Part shown: piece after piece, positions 40,500-53,110 of the stretch
Numbering within the stretch: the first letter of the stretch is position 1
Layout: every line of letters starts with the position of its first letter
Source of the DNA: Dipteris shenzhenensis
Lineage: Eukaryota > Polypodiophyta > Polypodiopsida > Gleicheniales
Direction: 5' to 3' (one strand)
Assembly: GCA_047967505.1 (NCBI GenBank)
Contig: CM106541.1
DNA length: 64,000 nt
Made by a program: the position numbers and the translations under genes
The notes under the pieces: generated by a model
The model's database searches: none
What the model saw: only the letters and a program-made list of their open reading frames with translations
What the model was told of the DNA's origin: nothing

Positions 40500-41570
40500 C
40501 CAAAAAGTAAGATAGTGGTGCAGCACTTAAGAAGGTTGGGTGTGATTCAAGTTGAGCCATTAAAGAAAGAGGTAACCAAATTACTTGAGGTTGGATTCAT
40601 CTTTCCTGTTGATGATTCAGATTGATGGTTTAGAGTGGAGCATTGAAGAAAAAGCAAGGCAATGGTGTAGCACTTAAGGAGATTGGGTGTGATCCAAGCT
40701 AAGGTATTAAAGAAAGAATAACCCAATAACTTGAGGTTAGAATCATCTTTCCTATTGATGGTTCAGAATTGATGGTTTAGAGTGGACTTCTCTACTGGTT
40801 GTTACACCAAAGAAAGAAGATAATTGGCATGTTTGTGTAGAGTTTTGTCCTTGAATGCATGCACCAAGTGCGTCCACTTTCCTTTGCCACTTCAAAATGA
40901 AATATTGGATCAAGTAGTAGGGCACAAAATATACATTCGTATGCAATGGGTATTCTATGTACTCTCAAAGTTGTCATTGGTGAGAAAAATCAAAAGAAGA
41001 CTTCATTTGTTACATCTTGGGGAGTTTTTGCTTATAGGTTGATTTTTTTTGGGTTGACCAATGCATTCGCTACATTTCAAAGGTTTCTCAGTCAAGTATT
41101 TGAGCCTTACTTGGGGAAGTTCAGCGAGCATTTTGAATAATTTTTTCATTTTCTCTTAAAGATAGATCATATGGAGAAGCCCTAGCTAGACTTAACTAGG
41201 ATTGATGAAGCAAAAGAACGTTTAAATACCATCAAATTCCATTTTTCACAAACAAAAGTATTCTTATTAAGACACATGATGTTTGTGAAAGGCTTGCAAA
41301 TTGATCCAGATAAGGTGCAAGCAAGTATGTCTTTGCCAACTCCTAATAGTGTGATTAGTGTTCATAGACTTCTTTAAAAAAGCAAGTACTATCAATGTTT
41401 GTGTGATGGTTTGACAAAAAGAGTACATCCAATGAACTTGTTGGCAAGCAAAAGAGTTTCCTTTTCATGGGGTGTGAAACAACAATAGTCTTTGCAACAA
41501 CTTAAGTAGGTCATGAGTAAGAGACCAATCTTGAGACCTCCTAATTGGTTGCAAAATTCTCCAATTAGAA
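40500..41570 (+). pseudogene. Gypsy reverse transcriptase remnant
   Basis: Order of blocks: KKE.TKLLEVGFIFPV-like start (40565 and again 40705), SLNACTKCVHFPLPLQNEIL and VVGHKIY (40850-40935), VVIGEKNQKKTSFVTSWGVF (40966), FFGLTNAFATFQRFLSQVFEPYLG (41046-41120), then KIDHMEK, RIDEAKERLNT, FHFSQTKVFLL, GLQIDPDKVQA (41160-41325) and SWGVKQQ.SLQQLK.VMSKRPILRPP (41465-41545). The YxDD position is lost. A 147-bp tandem duplication (units at about 40516 and 40663) has doubled the first block. It is the same strand as the integrase fragment 4 kb upstream but in the wrong order to be one element. Confidence 0.7.
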
Positions 41571-41579
41571 AAAAAGGGA

Positions 41580-43090
41580 GCTCATTTTGGGGACTGTAAG
41601 AAATTCACTATTTTCTCTTTTATCTCTCCTTTAAAATGTGGAGAAAGTAATAAAATACTGATATATGTTAGTTCAAGACTACAAGTGTGTCAGTCCAGGG
41701 AGGAATAAAGAAGTCCTTTTAAATAACTAAGAAAATGTTGCATTAAACTCTCCATATAGGTTCTCTCTCCATATAGATTTCGCATCTCTTTTGATGGTGT
41801 TCTGGCGGCCTCTCATAAAGAACCCATCAGTAATCTATTTTTTTTCAAATATTTGAATGGTTACTGCGAAAGATTAACGATATGTTTTATAAAAAGCAGA
41901 TGAGATGAAGAACCAAACCTCACAAAATGGTTGCATGCAACCATATTGCTGAAGAAGAACCTCAAAAGAAGCAACTACACCATTTACACATTGATTTGGA
42001 AGAACAATATGCACCACTACAGAAACGAGGAAAGGTTCCACTTGCAAATGCTGAGCGAAAGGAAAACACACACACACACATGTATACTTCCCCAATTGTG
42101 AATTATACTTTTATATGTCCCTCTTGAATCTCCCCTTTACACTCTCTTTTTAACCACCCCACACACCAAGCCCACTAATCCTTCCATACCTCTTCTCTTC
42201 TCAACCCATGCACTCATTCGCTCCTTACTCCACGTGTGACTTAAACTTCACTTGTGACTAAAACTTTTTTTAATTATCTAAGAATCCATATGGTTGTCTA
42301 TATTCCTAGGTAAAGCGATAACAAGCCGGGGAAAACATGCATTACTTGTCTACCCAAATGTAACTATGATGTTCTAACACCTAGTTTGTTTAGACGGTGG
42401 CAGGTAAGTAGACCTTGACCTCGAAACCTAGACTGCCTAAGGATTTGACATTTTCTTTTAATATTGTATTTGTTAAACTTAATATTAATAAAAATTGTTA
42501 ATTTTGGTTGAAATTTTTGCAAACTCTAGTTATTGCATTTTTCAACTTAGACATCTCAAACCTTTTTTTTCCTATATGTTTCTCTTTTTTTACTTTTTAT
42601 CCAATCGATGGAATTAATTATATGGCTTAATTATTGATGGAAATTTTTAATCTAAACACACACATGCATGTGCATACATTCTATTAGGTGCACGTGCATG
42701 CATGTGTGTGTGTGTGTGTGTGTGTGTGTTATAGACCACAAGGACAAAGCCATACTAGACCCATAGAAAATAGAACCAGTTTTCATATATATATATATAT
42801 ATTGAGAGAGTGTCTCATTTTAAAGAAATAATCAAGATGTATTCATCCTTATATTTATCAATGTGGTAGATCAATTGTTTGCTATAATATTTGAATTAGG
42901 CCACACTTACCTGTCACTATCCCAAGCAAGCAACATGTTAGCATATTAAGCCTTGAGAGGTGAAGACAAATAATGCCCATACAACCCAACTTGTTATTGC
43001 CTTAAACAAAAATTGAGGTGAAACCAACTAGATCTAAAAGTGTATCATGACTTATAGAAAATAGTGCACATACATTTATTATGAAAGAGA
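41580..43090. other. Non-coding, microsatellites
   Basis: No gene was recognised. (AC)n at 42067-42080, (GT)n at 42703-42729 and (AT)n at 42787-42804 are present. A 66-codon frame at 41927-42127 contains the (AC)n tract and has no domain. Confidence 0.5.
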
Positions 43091-43100
43091 TCCTTATTTA

Positions 43101-43228
43101 TCAATTATTCTATGGACTTATGGTAATTACAAAAATAATATATCTTTTCAATACTACACTAATCAATTATTCTATGGACTTATGGTAATTAACAAAAATA
43201 ATATATCTTTTCAATACTACACTAATCA
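43101..43228. repeat. 62-bp tandem duplication
   Basis: A unit TCAATTATTCTATGGACTTA followed by TGGTAATTA..AAAAATAATA and TATCTTTTCAATACTACACTAA occurs at 43101 and 43163, with one added A in the second copy. It directly precedes the 425-bp repeat array. Confidence 0.85.
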
Positions 43229-43229
43229 A

Positions 43230-44640
43230 AAACCAGAGTTGCAGAGACTATCTAAAAATGCCCTGCTCTATGCCATCAAGTGTGAATCCTAAACATTACT
43301 GTATTTTGCACCAGAAAATGAATTTTTCTATTAATCACAAATAGATAGTGCAATGTGCTATTATAATATCCATCACAATATTCAAATACTATGGTTTAGT
43401 CATCACAATATATTTAGTCCAAACAATCATGACTAAGTATGCCATATTGCAATAAGAATATATCTTATCTGTATATCATTATGAACTATTAAGCTCCACA
43501 AAAAATTAAAGCACAAAATAGACACAAGCTATCACCACTCCAAATTTCTCTACAACCAAATGCTAGTTGTTATGATAAGAATTTGCCATCTACAACCTGA
43601 TAGAAATAATCTATTACTACAAGACTATATGACAAAAAAGTAGGGTTGTATGGACCATATAAATAATGCCTTCCTATATGTTGTGCCTTATCATACCATC
43701 AAAAGTGAATGCGTGATCATTACTACATTTTTCATGAGAAAATAAAATTTTCTATTAATCAAGAATAGATCATGTAGTTAGCTATGATAATATCCTTCAC
43801 AATATTCAAATGTTGTGGATTAGTCGTCACAATATACTTAGTCCAAACAACTGTGATGATTGCTTATACCATATTGCAATGAAAATGTGTCCTAGGTGTC
43901 TATCATTATGAACACTTTAGCTCCACAAAACAATTTAAGCATAAAATTCACACAACATGTCACCACTCAAAGCTTCTCTACAACCAAATGCTAGCTATTA
44001 TGATAGACAATTTCCCATTTGCAAAGTTTGACAGTAATAATTTATGAGTACAATAATATATACTATAGAAAACTACAATTCTAGAGATTTCCTAATAATT
44101 TCCTATCATATGTTATGCTTTATCATGCCATCAAGTGTGAATGCCTAAGTATTACTGCATTTGTCATTAGAATTTAAATATTTTCTATAATAAAAAATAG
44201 ATCATGCAATTAGCTATCATAATATCCTTCAAATTATTCAGATGTTGTGGGTTAGGTATATGCCCCTAATGTCGAGATCCTCAAGGCCTCTATAGTCTAG
44301 TAGTTTTTGTGCCTATTAGAGAGGTCCCATTTGGAGGTACTATTCAATAACATAAGCTAAGGAGATATGCCTTGGTGCCTTAATAGTACTCAATATCCAA
44401 AATTAAAGCTGAATTTTACTTCCAAGCTTGAATGAAGAGAATTGAATATTTTTTATAAGTCCTCCTTTAGTGCTAATCATCACAATATATTCAGTTCAAA
44501 CAACTATCAATGAGAGTATGTCTTATGTGTAATGATTATGAATAATTAAGCTCAACAAGAAATTTAGGTGTAAAAGTGACACAAGTTGTCACTGCTTAAA
44601 TCCTGTCTACAACCAAATCTTCTCTACCATACAAATCCAA
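43230..44640. repeat. Three-copy tandem repeat, unit about 425 bp
   Basis: The landmark TTCTATTAATCA.AAATAGAT recurs at about 43327, 43750 and 44175. Each copy continues with TATAATATCC.TCACAATATT, CACAATATA.TTAGTCCAAA, CATTATGAA.TA.TTAAGCTCC and CTCTACAACCAAATGCTA. The copies are diverged and the third holds an extra block of about 215 bp (44255-44470). AT-rich, no coding capacity. Confidence 0.75.
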
Positions 44641-45420
44641 GTCTAGGATACTTATCCAAATTTTGGTCGACGAATCTAAGCCATAATGACTTGCAATAGT
44701 GGGTTGTTTCTTGCTAAGCCATGAGACACCTAGGAATAAACAAAATCTAGAAGTGGAGTGATGGGTGTCCACCTCTCCAATCAATCTAAATCACAATACA
44801 CATAAATAAATTACACTCGTGGGTGATGCCATATTTTGTGATACACATCAACACATGAAGCATAGTGTCTAGTCAATCTTCTCCTCTTGATCCTTGATTG
44901 CAATCAAGTCATCAAGATATAGGATTGCCATCAATGTAATACACCTGCCTTAATGGAGATATAGGTTTACATCTAATGGAATTTGGACTAGACTGATTCT
45001 GACAAAGTAATCATCAAACAATTGTACCATGCCATTTTGGTATGTACAATGCCTTATTGCACCTACATATGCTGCCACCCTGGATCTAAAAACTAGGGGC
45101 TACTCCACGTACACTTTCCTCCTTGAAGTCTCCATTTAAAAATGCTCACTTGTTATTTATTTAAAAGATGGACCACTATGAATGGGCTGCCAATGTCATC
45201 ACCATTTAAATTATCTTCATTCAATCTTTGAAGCTAACATCCCATTGTAATCAAGGCCCTTTATCAATCCAAACCCTTTAGCCACCAAATATTATTTATA
45301 CTCATCAAGGATGTTGCTTCAATTGATCTTATATCCACTTGGTACCACCTTTTACCTCACCTTTGGCATGGTTGGTCTAGGAGCTATGGTCTAGGAGCTA
45401 GATTCCATGGCTAGTTTGAG
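44600..45420 (-). pseudogene. Copia reverse transcriptase / RNase H remnant
   Basis: On the - strand, order matches a Ty1/copia polyprotein. Reverse transcriptase traces run from about 45400 down to 45090 (GGTKWIYKI-like start, YLVAKGF, LDYNGMLAS, FKMETS.RKVYVE). The RNase H region is at 44784-44650: GEVDTHHSTSRFCLFLG and SWLSKKQPTIA, the STSGYCFFLG...SWSSKKQ pattern. Heavily frameshifted. Confidence 0.65.
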
Positions 45421-47030
45421 CTCCCTCTATTTTTATTTCCTTGTTGATTGCATTTCCCTGTTTAAAGCATCATGGCTCCTTGATCATCTTGACCTAATGA
45501 TGAGATCATATCTCATTGTATGTATGGTTTAAAGGGACAAGTCACTTTAATCTCTTGATTCCCTCTCAACTAGCTCTAGAATTTTGGCATTCATGGAGCC
45601 TTTGAGTGTATTCACACATTGCAATTGTATGCTCTTCTCTATTGCTAAATGAGCTCTCTTCCCTAGATCTAAGTCTGCTATTTTTTGACTCTATGTTGTC
45701 CCGTGATCTTACATCCCATCTATGACTAATTCTAGAAGTGATTTTGGGTCTATATTAGGGTGTGGTCTTGGGGAGTTGGCCTCTTTAAAAACTACATCCT
45801 GACTAGTCACACTTTTTCTCCTCCAGCTGTCATGAGTGCTTTTGTATGGGTTACCTTAGCATACATGTGTTCATGATTGTAACCTTCTCTAGTAAAAACT
45901 AAAAAAGTTTGTTGGCTCCCTCCTTTATGGCAGCATGGGCATTTACTGGCTCTAGCTTTTGAAGAGTCTTGGCTAGATTTGGCAACTTTTGCATCCATGA
46001 TCACATCCATTCATGCTATTAATCTTGATTTGATGCTATTCGACTAGCTGCCCAAATTGAGAGCATGGAGGCATTATTCTCCAATATTCACTCCATATAC
46101 TACTATCAACATTTGTCCCCTTTTATATTTTTGAGGATGATTGTACCATTATCAAAATCATTGTTTAGGATTCGTCTCGACATCATGTGTACATCATGTG
46201 CACAGCACTAACACAAAGAGTACTAAAAGGCAAAGAGGGGTTGTAAATCCTAACCTTAACCCTAAAAGAGTGTGTATGAATTCATTCTTTTCAACTAATA
46301 AAGCCTGTAGTTAGTCATTTATGGTGTCATCTCCACTCTTCTCCTATGCCTCTTCAGATTTATTCATGGTATTAGATATCCCTTGTCTGGCTAAGACATT
46401 GCTATTCTTGAGAGAGATTCACATATTGAGAGTTCTCTTTGTAATTTCATTTCGATTGAGAGATTCCCTTCATCATTTTTGTTCTTCCTTCTCTTGAGTG
46501 TGTCTTGAGAGACTTTATGTGTGTGATTAAGAGTCATTATGCACTAAGAGAGTGATCTTTCATGAGGGAAAGAGTGATCTTTCATTATTCACTAAGAGAG
46601 TGATCTTTCATGAGGGAAAGAGTTATTTCTTCATGTTGAAAAAGCTTTGAGTCAACCCCCATGAGGAAACATAGAGATCTAATTATCCAATCCCCCTATT
46701 ATTTGAGATTAAGAGAGAAAAAAAGAAATGTCCTTTCCTTCTATGTGACTTTAGGCATACAAGACATTAAGCAGCTAGCTAATGGATTTACAAGTAAGAC
46801 TGCCGACTTCTAAAATGACCTACACAAACTAGATGCATCGACGGCAACACAAGTGTAACAACATTCATCAAGAGAGGCAAAGCAAAGAATACAGAAGCTC
46901 AACTTAACAAAGAGCTTCAATACAGTTCAATGCAGCCAATAGCACCCTAAGTAACAACAAAAAATTGCTTCTACATTAGCACACAACACTTATGAAATGG
47001 TAGGCGAATACACATAACAATAGGTCAGTG
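45421..47030. other. No recognisable gene; short tandem duplication
   Basis: This may include the upstream part of the - strand copia element, but no gag or integrase block was seen. A 48-bp unit (ACTAAGAGAGTGATCTTTCA, then TGAGGGAAAGAG) is repeated at 46543 and 46591. Confidence 0.4.
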
Positions 47031-47033
47031 TAT

Positions 47034-47245
47034 AAGATTAAGAGTTTAGAGTCTAGGATTTAGAGTCTAGGGTCTAATGTCTAGGGTTTTGAGTTTAGGG
47101 CCTAGGGTCTAGGGTCTATGGTTTAGGATTTAGGATTTAGCGCTTATAGGTTTAGAGTCTAGGGTCTAAGGTCTAGGGTTTAGGGTTTAGGGTATAGGGT
47201 CCAAGCTTTGGAGTTAAGGGTTTAGGACCTATGGTTTAGTGAAAA
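47034..47245. repeat. Second degenerate telomere-like tract
   Basis: About 210 bases of TTTAGGG variants (GTCTAGGGTTTAGGGTTTAG, GGCCTAGGGTCTAGGGTCTA, TTTAGGATTTAGG) in the same orientation as the tract at 4592-4815, with the same kinds of substitutions. No flanking hairpin element is visible here. Confidence 0.8.
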
Positions 47246-48189
47246 ATACATAGAGGTTTGACGTAAGATGGTTTTATACTTAAGGGTGTGTTTTCACACC
47301 AAGAAGGTGTAAGAGAATTGGTCATCTATTGATGTTCTAGATTTAAATGTGGTTTTTCTTAACGGTGTATTTTAACACCAAGAAGGTGTATATGTATACC
47401 ACGTTTCTAAGAGAATTGGTCATCTACTGATGTTCCACCTCTAAAACCAATATTACGAGTGTATTCATATATTATGAACTTCTTTCTACTCCAGTTTTGA
47501 AATTGTACTTTTCATAAGTCCAAAATTTTGAATAGTGTATTGGTTTCTAGATTTGAACAAAATCTTTCTAAATATGAACCAAGGTGCTCATCCAATTAAT
47601 CTAATGATATATATATGAAGGTGTCGCCTAGCCATAGTGGAAGGGATGATGACACAACAAGCCACAAAAATCTTTGATGGGATATGAGCACAGCAAGACA
47701 AGCTACAAGACCAAAGTAAAGAATTGTTGCAAGAGCTGAGCTCCCATCATAGAACAATGAGAAATTCATGAATAAGTGTGATGATAAAGACGACAATGAT
47801 GACCATGCGGGCAATGAAGGAGGAGGGGCATCAACCTCAACCACACCAAACACTTTAAATAGGTGACCACCAAGGAGAAAGAAGCAATAGGTCCCTTCGA
47901 AGGCCAAGGCAATGGAAACCAAGAAGTGGAGCTGCAACCAATGTCAATATTTCAAAGGTAGCAGAAGGAGGTGGCAAAGGGGCAAAGGTAAGGCATAGAG
48001 GAGAGGCCACAGCACAAAAGACACAATTGACCAATATATATGCAATGACTAATGACATGGTGGAACAAAATGTAAGCACCAAGGAGCCAGGAAAAGAATA
48101 TGATGAAGTAGCAAGCACAAGAGAGATGAAGTAGAAAACGAATGGCCATTTAGGATCTATACCAAGTATGGCTCAGAGAGTGTACCAAG
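47246..48189. other. No recognisable gene
   Basis: Near the start a motif CACACCAAGAAGGTGTA..AGAGAATTGGTCATCTA is repeated at about 47298 and 47369. 47600-48130 is purine-rich on the + strand, which makes hydrophobic frames on the - strand that I do not consider genes. Confidence 0.4.
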
Positions 48190-49750
48190 TACTCATCAGT
48201 CCTGCCTAATGACCATTTAGGCATGGGACCACATATGTCTGAATGCACCAAATCGAGCCTAACAAGCTCTTTCTTTCCCCTTCTTTTATGGGCTGATTTA
48301 GTCTACTTCCCATTGAGACAATGCTCACAAAATTCAAAATAAAAAAAACTTTAATATGGTACATAACCTAAATGGCATAGGAGTTTCATTCCATTCTGGC
48401 TCATGTGACCCAACCAGCAATGCCACAAGAAGTACTTGGTTGCTCAGTTATTACAACAACATGATCAGACACCCCCTGATACATGTAAGGGATACAATGT
48501 CCAACACTTGGCACCCCTTTCCAAAACCATAGAGCCCTTCTAAATTTTCCAACTCTGAAAGCCAAAGGTGGTCTGAGAACCAACATCATCTAGCTGACTC
48601 GTTGAAATGAGATTCTTGGTTAGCTTAGACACATGTCTCACATTTTTCAATAAAACTGCAGACCCATTTACAAAAGAAAACTTTTTCACCTGTATGTCAC
48701 ATGCATAGTTATTTCCAAAATGCACACAACCTGTCTTTCCACTATCATAAGTGAAGAACCATTCCCTATGGGGAGTAACATGGAATGAAGCATAGAAATC
48801 CAAAATCCAATCCCGGTAGTATGCATCATCTGAAGTGGTAAGCAACTCTACAGGTAGACTAGACATGAAGAGAATGTCATTGTTAGTATCATCAGTGACT
48901 CCATTGATCTCCTCGATCTTTACATTTCCTTTGTCCTCCCTTGGACTCTCTTCCTTTGTATTTGCTTCCAAATTTGCATTCTTTTTCTTATCCTTTTGCT
49001 CCCTTTTCAGCTTGTGGCAATCCTTTTTCATGTGGCCCTTCTTGCCACAATGGTAACACACAATGTTTTGAGCCTTGGATTTGCTATGAGACTTCTCTCT
49101 TTCTTGGGACTTCCCCCTGAAGTGTGATCTATCCCTTTGCACATTTAAGGTTGTATTTTGCTTATTTCCATCCATAGACTTTCGTCTTATCTCCTTGACC
49201 AACAAGCTACCCAGAACATCATCAAACTTCAACACTCTACATGGTGCAGAGTTGCTAATAGCTGTGCAAAAGGTATCCCATGAAGGTGGCAATGAACATA
49301 AGAGAAATATTGCCTTTGTCTCCGTCTCAAAATTCAGCTTCTAAGCCTAAAGCTGGCTAAAAATAATATTAAATTCATTCAAGTAAGAAGCGATGGAGAC
49401 CCATTTCTTCAACTATAGATCAAACAACCTCTTCATGAGATAAACTTTATTAGAGGTAGTTTCCTTCTCATAAGTGTCACATAGCTTTTTCCATAAAGCT
49501 TTAGTTTTCTATTCAATGACTACTATGAAATAACACGTCTCCACAAGATGAAGTCTAATGATAGACTTTGCCAATGCATCCAATTCATTCCACTCATCTG
49601 TGGACATAGCTGCAGGCTTAGCTACACTCTCTCCAGGGGTTTAATTTGCTTCTTCTGAATAAGCACATCCCTTATTTGTTCTTTTCATAAAGAAAACTTT
49701 GTCCCATCAATCTTTTTAATGCTAAAAATCTCCCTTTCAGACATGGAAGA
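48190..49750 (-). pseudogene. Copia gag-pol N-terminal region
   Basis: On the - strand: REIFSIKKIDGTKFSL near 49735 (gag start), a broken gag, then an open 250-codon stretch (49292-48540) with DDVLGSLLVKEIRRK, zinc knuckle CYHCGKKGHMKKDC (about 49053-49012) and protease WILDFYASFHVTPHREW. In the protease the usual D-S-G/A-A is changed to D-F-Y-A-S. Then gag-pre-integrase LGHMSQNGMKLL (48400), CEHCLNGK (48325) and LVRLDLVHSDMCGP (48265). After that similarity ends near 48190. The protease change and several stops mean it is inactive. Confidence 0.75.
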
Positions 49751-51658
49751 GGATGCCATGATGCAAATAAAACAAAATCCCAAATGCTAGTACCTGCAAG
49801 AGAGAAATCACACCAAATACCAGGTGCACCGAAATATGTCTACCATAATGGAGGGTAATATCACCAAAACTCAAAGCTTAAACCATCAAAAAATGTGTTT
49901 GACTCATGTGCATATACTATGCATCCATATGAGCAAGTCTGGCCCAAAAGACAATGTCAAACTTGCAATGACAAAAGGTATATTTCATGAACTTGAAGAA
50001 CATACAAACTTCAAGATTTAAAATACTTCTAAATTTTGATCGAGCATGTGAATCAAAGTCCATGTATTCATCTTGTAGTATGCATCCACCATATGGAGCC
50101 TTGATATCAATGTGGACTAGGGAGTATCATCAATATGCTATGTCAATTTTTTAATTTTTTCTAAGTTCAAGATGGAGAAAGTTGAAATTTTACATTCATA
50201 TATTTTTCATGACATTTGATATGCAATCATTTCACTCTTTCACGTTGACAAGTTGATGTTAGCGAAGGTTTCTAAAATGTTTGTGAAATGGTGCATCTGG
50301 GCAAACTACTGCTATTTGCAAAGATATATTCATCAAATTATGCAAGGCCTATGAACCTTTAACTTTGATTGATCACAATTTCATGACTACTTGGAACACT
50401 TTTAAGACCTTGCATATGTTTGGCTAAATGAAAAAAAATTTATAAATCAACACTTAAGTAAGAGCAGATATAAATGCTAATGCCATGCAATTATTTCATG
50501 TTATCTGGATTTTGAGAAGAAGCCAACAATGTTTTGTATCATTATATAGCGACACATTTAAGGGAAAATAATGTAAAGCAATCATTCTTCTAAATTTGAA
50601 AATATGTCACACTTAAAATACATCAGGCATCAACTTTTTAGTGATCAATATGATTGAATCAAAATGAAAAAAAAAAAAACCAAGACATTTTCACTTTGGT
50701 GACCTTGTTCCTCTTGCATTTTTTTATTATTATAGGAAAAAACGATGCAAAACCACCCACTTTTGTGTTTGTTAAACAATTTGATTAAAAATTTAGTCCT
50801 ACATAAGTCTTAAAATAACTAAATGTGTCTTTAAGTTTTTGAATTGTGGAAGAATTTAGCTTATTAAAGGGACATGGATCCCTCTATCCTTGGGCCTATT
50901 AGAGTAGAATTGAGTATTTAGTGAGTATTTGCATGCCTTAGGCTCATTAAACCACCCTCTATGATCTCTCTATGATTTGCATATAAATTCAAATAATTCA
51001 TTCCATTTCAAGGCCTTGAATCGAGGGGTTTACTCCTAGCGAAGTTGAATGCAATTCATTTTGTAAAACAATGATTTGGCATGGAAGAAAGGACTACTCA
51101 AGTGCAATAGATCAAAACGTCACAATAGAGTTGCCTCCTTGAGAGGAATAAGGCAATATAAGAATTCGCAGGTAGCTTCTTGGTTGCTAGAGCCTTGATT
51201 TAAGAGTACTTTCGAAAATATAAAGATGCTACGAGCAAGGTTATATATGCTTTTAAGATGCACCCACACATTCTTTCTTGCTAGATCACATCCTCTAGAT
51301 GCTTCATGAATGCATACTATGATAAATCCCAATGGTTAGCTAGGGCAATGTAGCTTCGGTGGTTTCGCTAATTGGTTGCCAGTCCAAGTTTCCTCTCAGG
51401 GCAATGTAGCTTCAGTGGTTTCGCTAATTGGTTGCAAGTCCAAGTTCCCTCTCGAGGATGACCGAGCAAAGGCTGATGCAATTAGGACTAAGCTTACCCC
51501 CTTCCTTTGTGTGTTATGAGTGAGTTTCTTTTTTCTATTTTTTTAAAAAGAGAAAAGGTCGATGTCCAATTCTAGCAATATAGTCCAATGAGCCAATTAG
51601 AAGCCCATTAGCAATAAAAGTAAGAAATGCCATTTGTTTCCTGCGGGCAGTAGAGTGT
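49751..51658. other. No recognisable gene; 56-bp duplication
   Basis: AT-rich intergenic DNA. A 56-bp unit (AGGGCAATGTAGCTTC, then GTGGTTTCGCTAATTGGTTG) is repeated at 51342 and 51398. The last 100 bases before 51659 are the 3' flank of the Rab gene. Confidence 0.5.
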
Positions 51659-52667
51659 TTACGATGAGGAACAGCAGAGAAAGTTGAATCCGTGCTTTCC
51701 ATCTCCTTTCATTAACGTGACCGTGTCGTGTAGCTGAATGTCGGTTCTTGGCGAATTGTGAGCCAACACCCTCCGGCTCAACATGTTGAAAATCTCCTTC
51801 ACCAAGCATTGAAACGCTTCCGATGCATTGGTTGCATCCAATGCCGACGTCTCCATGAAGAATAAGTTCTCCGCCTGTGCCAGGGCTGCTCCTTCATCCA
51901 CCGAGACCTGCCTCGCCGGCGCCAGATCGCACTTGTTCCCTACCAGCATCGTCACAACCGCCGCGTCTGCGTGCACTGTTTATAAAATGCAACTGGGTTT
52001 TGTTTAGGCTTTGATTAATGCTGTCTCACAGATTTAGCTTTCACGAAGTGAAGCAAGAGTGAGCCGCAATATGCGAGCAAAATGGAATTCAAGCTTAGAA
52101 AAAAGAGTAAACATGCAATTCAAAAGCTGCGCATTGGATCACGTTGAATTTTCGTAAGCGAGATCAAACTGAGTGCGGGGGAGATGAAACAAAGCTAAGG
52201 TCGGTCTATCAAACGGGGAGCCCATTGGAAAGCATGCAAAATGCAGATCGGAAGGAAGTTTCAGGCCAATGACGAACGACAATCGAAATTAGGTGCGCAG
52301 GCAGTTAATTCCAAACAGACTTACTTCTGAGCTCCTCCAACCAACGGCCGATGTTATCAAAGGTTTGCCTCCTACTGATATCGTACACAACCAGGGCACC
52401 CACAGCGCCTCTGTAATAAGCGGATGTAACGGCTCTAAAACGCTCCTGCCCGGCTGTGTCCCAGATCTGTGCCTTCACCTCCTTGCCATTGATCACCGTC
52501 GTCTGTGTTTGAAATTCGACACCGATTGTAGGTTTGGAATTAGGATTGAACTCATTACGAGCGTACCGCGACAGAAGGTTAGATTTACCCACGGCAGCGT
52601 CGCCGATAAGAACGATCTTGAATAGATACTCTTCAGCGTACTCCACAAACTCATCCTGGAGACTCAT
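51659..52667 (-). CDS. Rab GTPase of the RABA (Rab11) group, two exons
   Basis: Spliced CDS on the - strand: 52667-52325 and 51975-51659, 660 nt, 219 residues. It is a membrane-anchored small GTPase of post-Golgi, trans-Golgi-network or recycling traffic. Visible motifs are P-loop GDAAVGKS (22-29), switch I PTIGVEF (47-52), WDTAGQE (69-75), NKCD (128-131), ETSAL (156-160) and a C-terminal CCSSS that fits double geranylgeranylation of a CCXXX tail. The effector region ([29 protein letters not shown]) matches the plant RABA group. The tail and the [12 protein letters not shown] stretch resemble RABA5 most, an assignment from memory of the family. The intron (51976-52324, GTAAGT...ACAG) falls right after WLEELR, where plant RABA genes usually have one. 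The start is the first ATG; a TTG lies five codons upstream in frame. No stops or frameshifts. Confidence 0.95.
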
Positions 52668-53110
52668 GATGAGAACGGGCAAGCGAATTAGGGGATGGAT
52701 GGGAAAAGTTACATCTCCCTGCTTCGAAAGCGCTCAGGGACGACTAGATATTCCGTGCTGCAGCAGCGATATGAGTTCGCTATAGATTTCTGAGGGAACG
52801 AAGCTGATTGCTAGCTTCTGCACAGATGAAGCAGCCCACTACGCGTTTGATGAATGTTCTCACGCTGCTCATTGATGGCGGGTGTGGCTGATTACTGTTC
52901 TGATATATCTGGCTTATCTTGATTCCCAGAACCTGGATCTTGATCTTGCTTGGCCTGCAGGTTTCAAAATGCCGGCCAGAAGCACGACGCCAAAACCAGA
53001 CGGCAAAATTTTGTCTCGTCGTTTTGGTTCTCCTTACCAACCTCATAATTTTCTTATCTTCTTCTTCTTCTTATCTTATTATTATTATTATATTATTATT
53101 ATTATTATAC
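52668..53110 (-). promoter_or_regulatory. Likely promoter and 5' leader of the Rab gene
   Basis: The 440 bases upstream of the Rab ATG carry no convincing ORF. The stretch nearest the gene (52680-53030) is GC-richer than the surroundings and is followed upstream by a (CTT)n/(ATT)n tract at 53055-53108. No clear TATA box or polypyrimidine initiator could be singled out, so this is assigned by position only. Confidence 0.4.

Noticed and set aside
43101-44640. CRISPR-like array
   Set aside because: The unit is about 425 bp and the copies are diverged along their whole length. There are no short identical repeats with unique spacers, and the DNA is from a plant nucleus.
47596-48149. Membrane-protein-like frames on the - strand
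   Set aside because: The hydrophobic stretches come from purine-rich + strand DNA, with no family features and overlapping frames in all phases.
52293-52785. Frames on the + strand opposite the Rab gene
   Set aside because: Shadows of the GTPase exon, which has all five nucleotide-binding motifs on the - strand.
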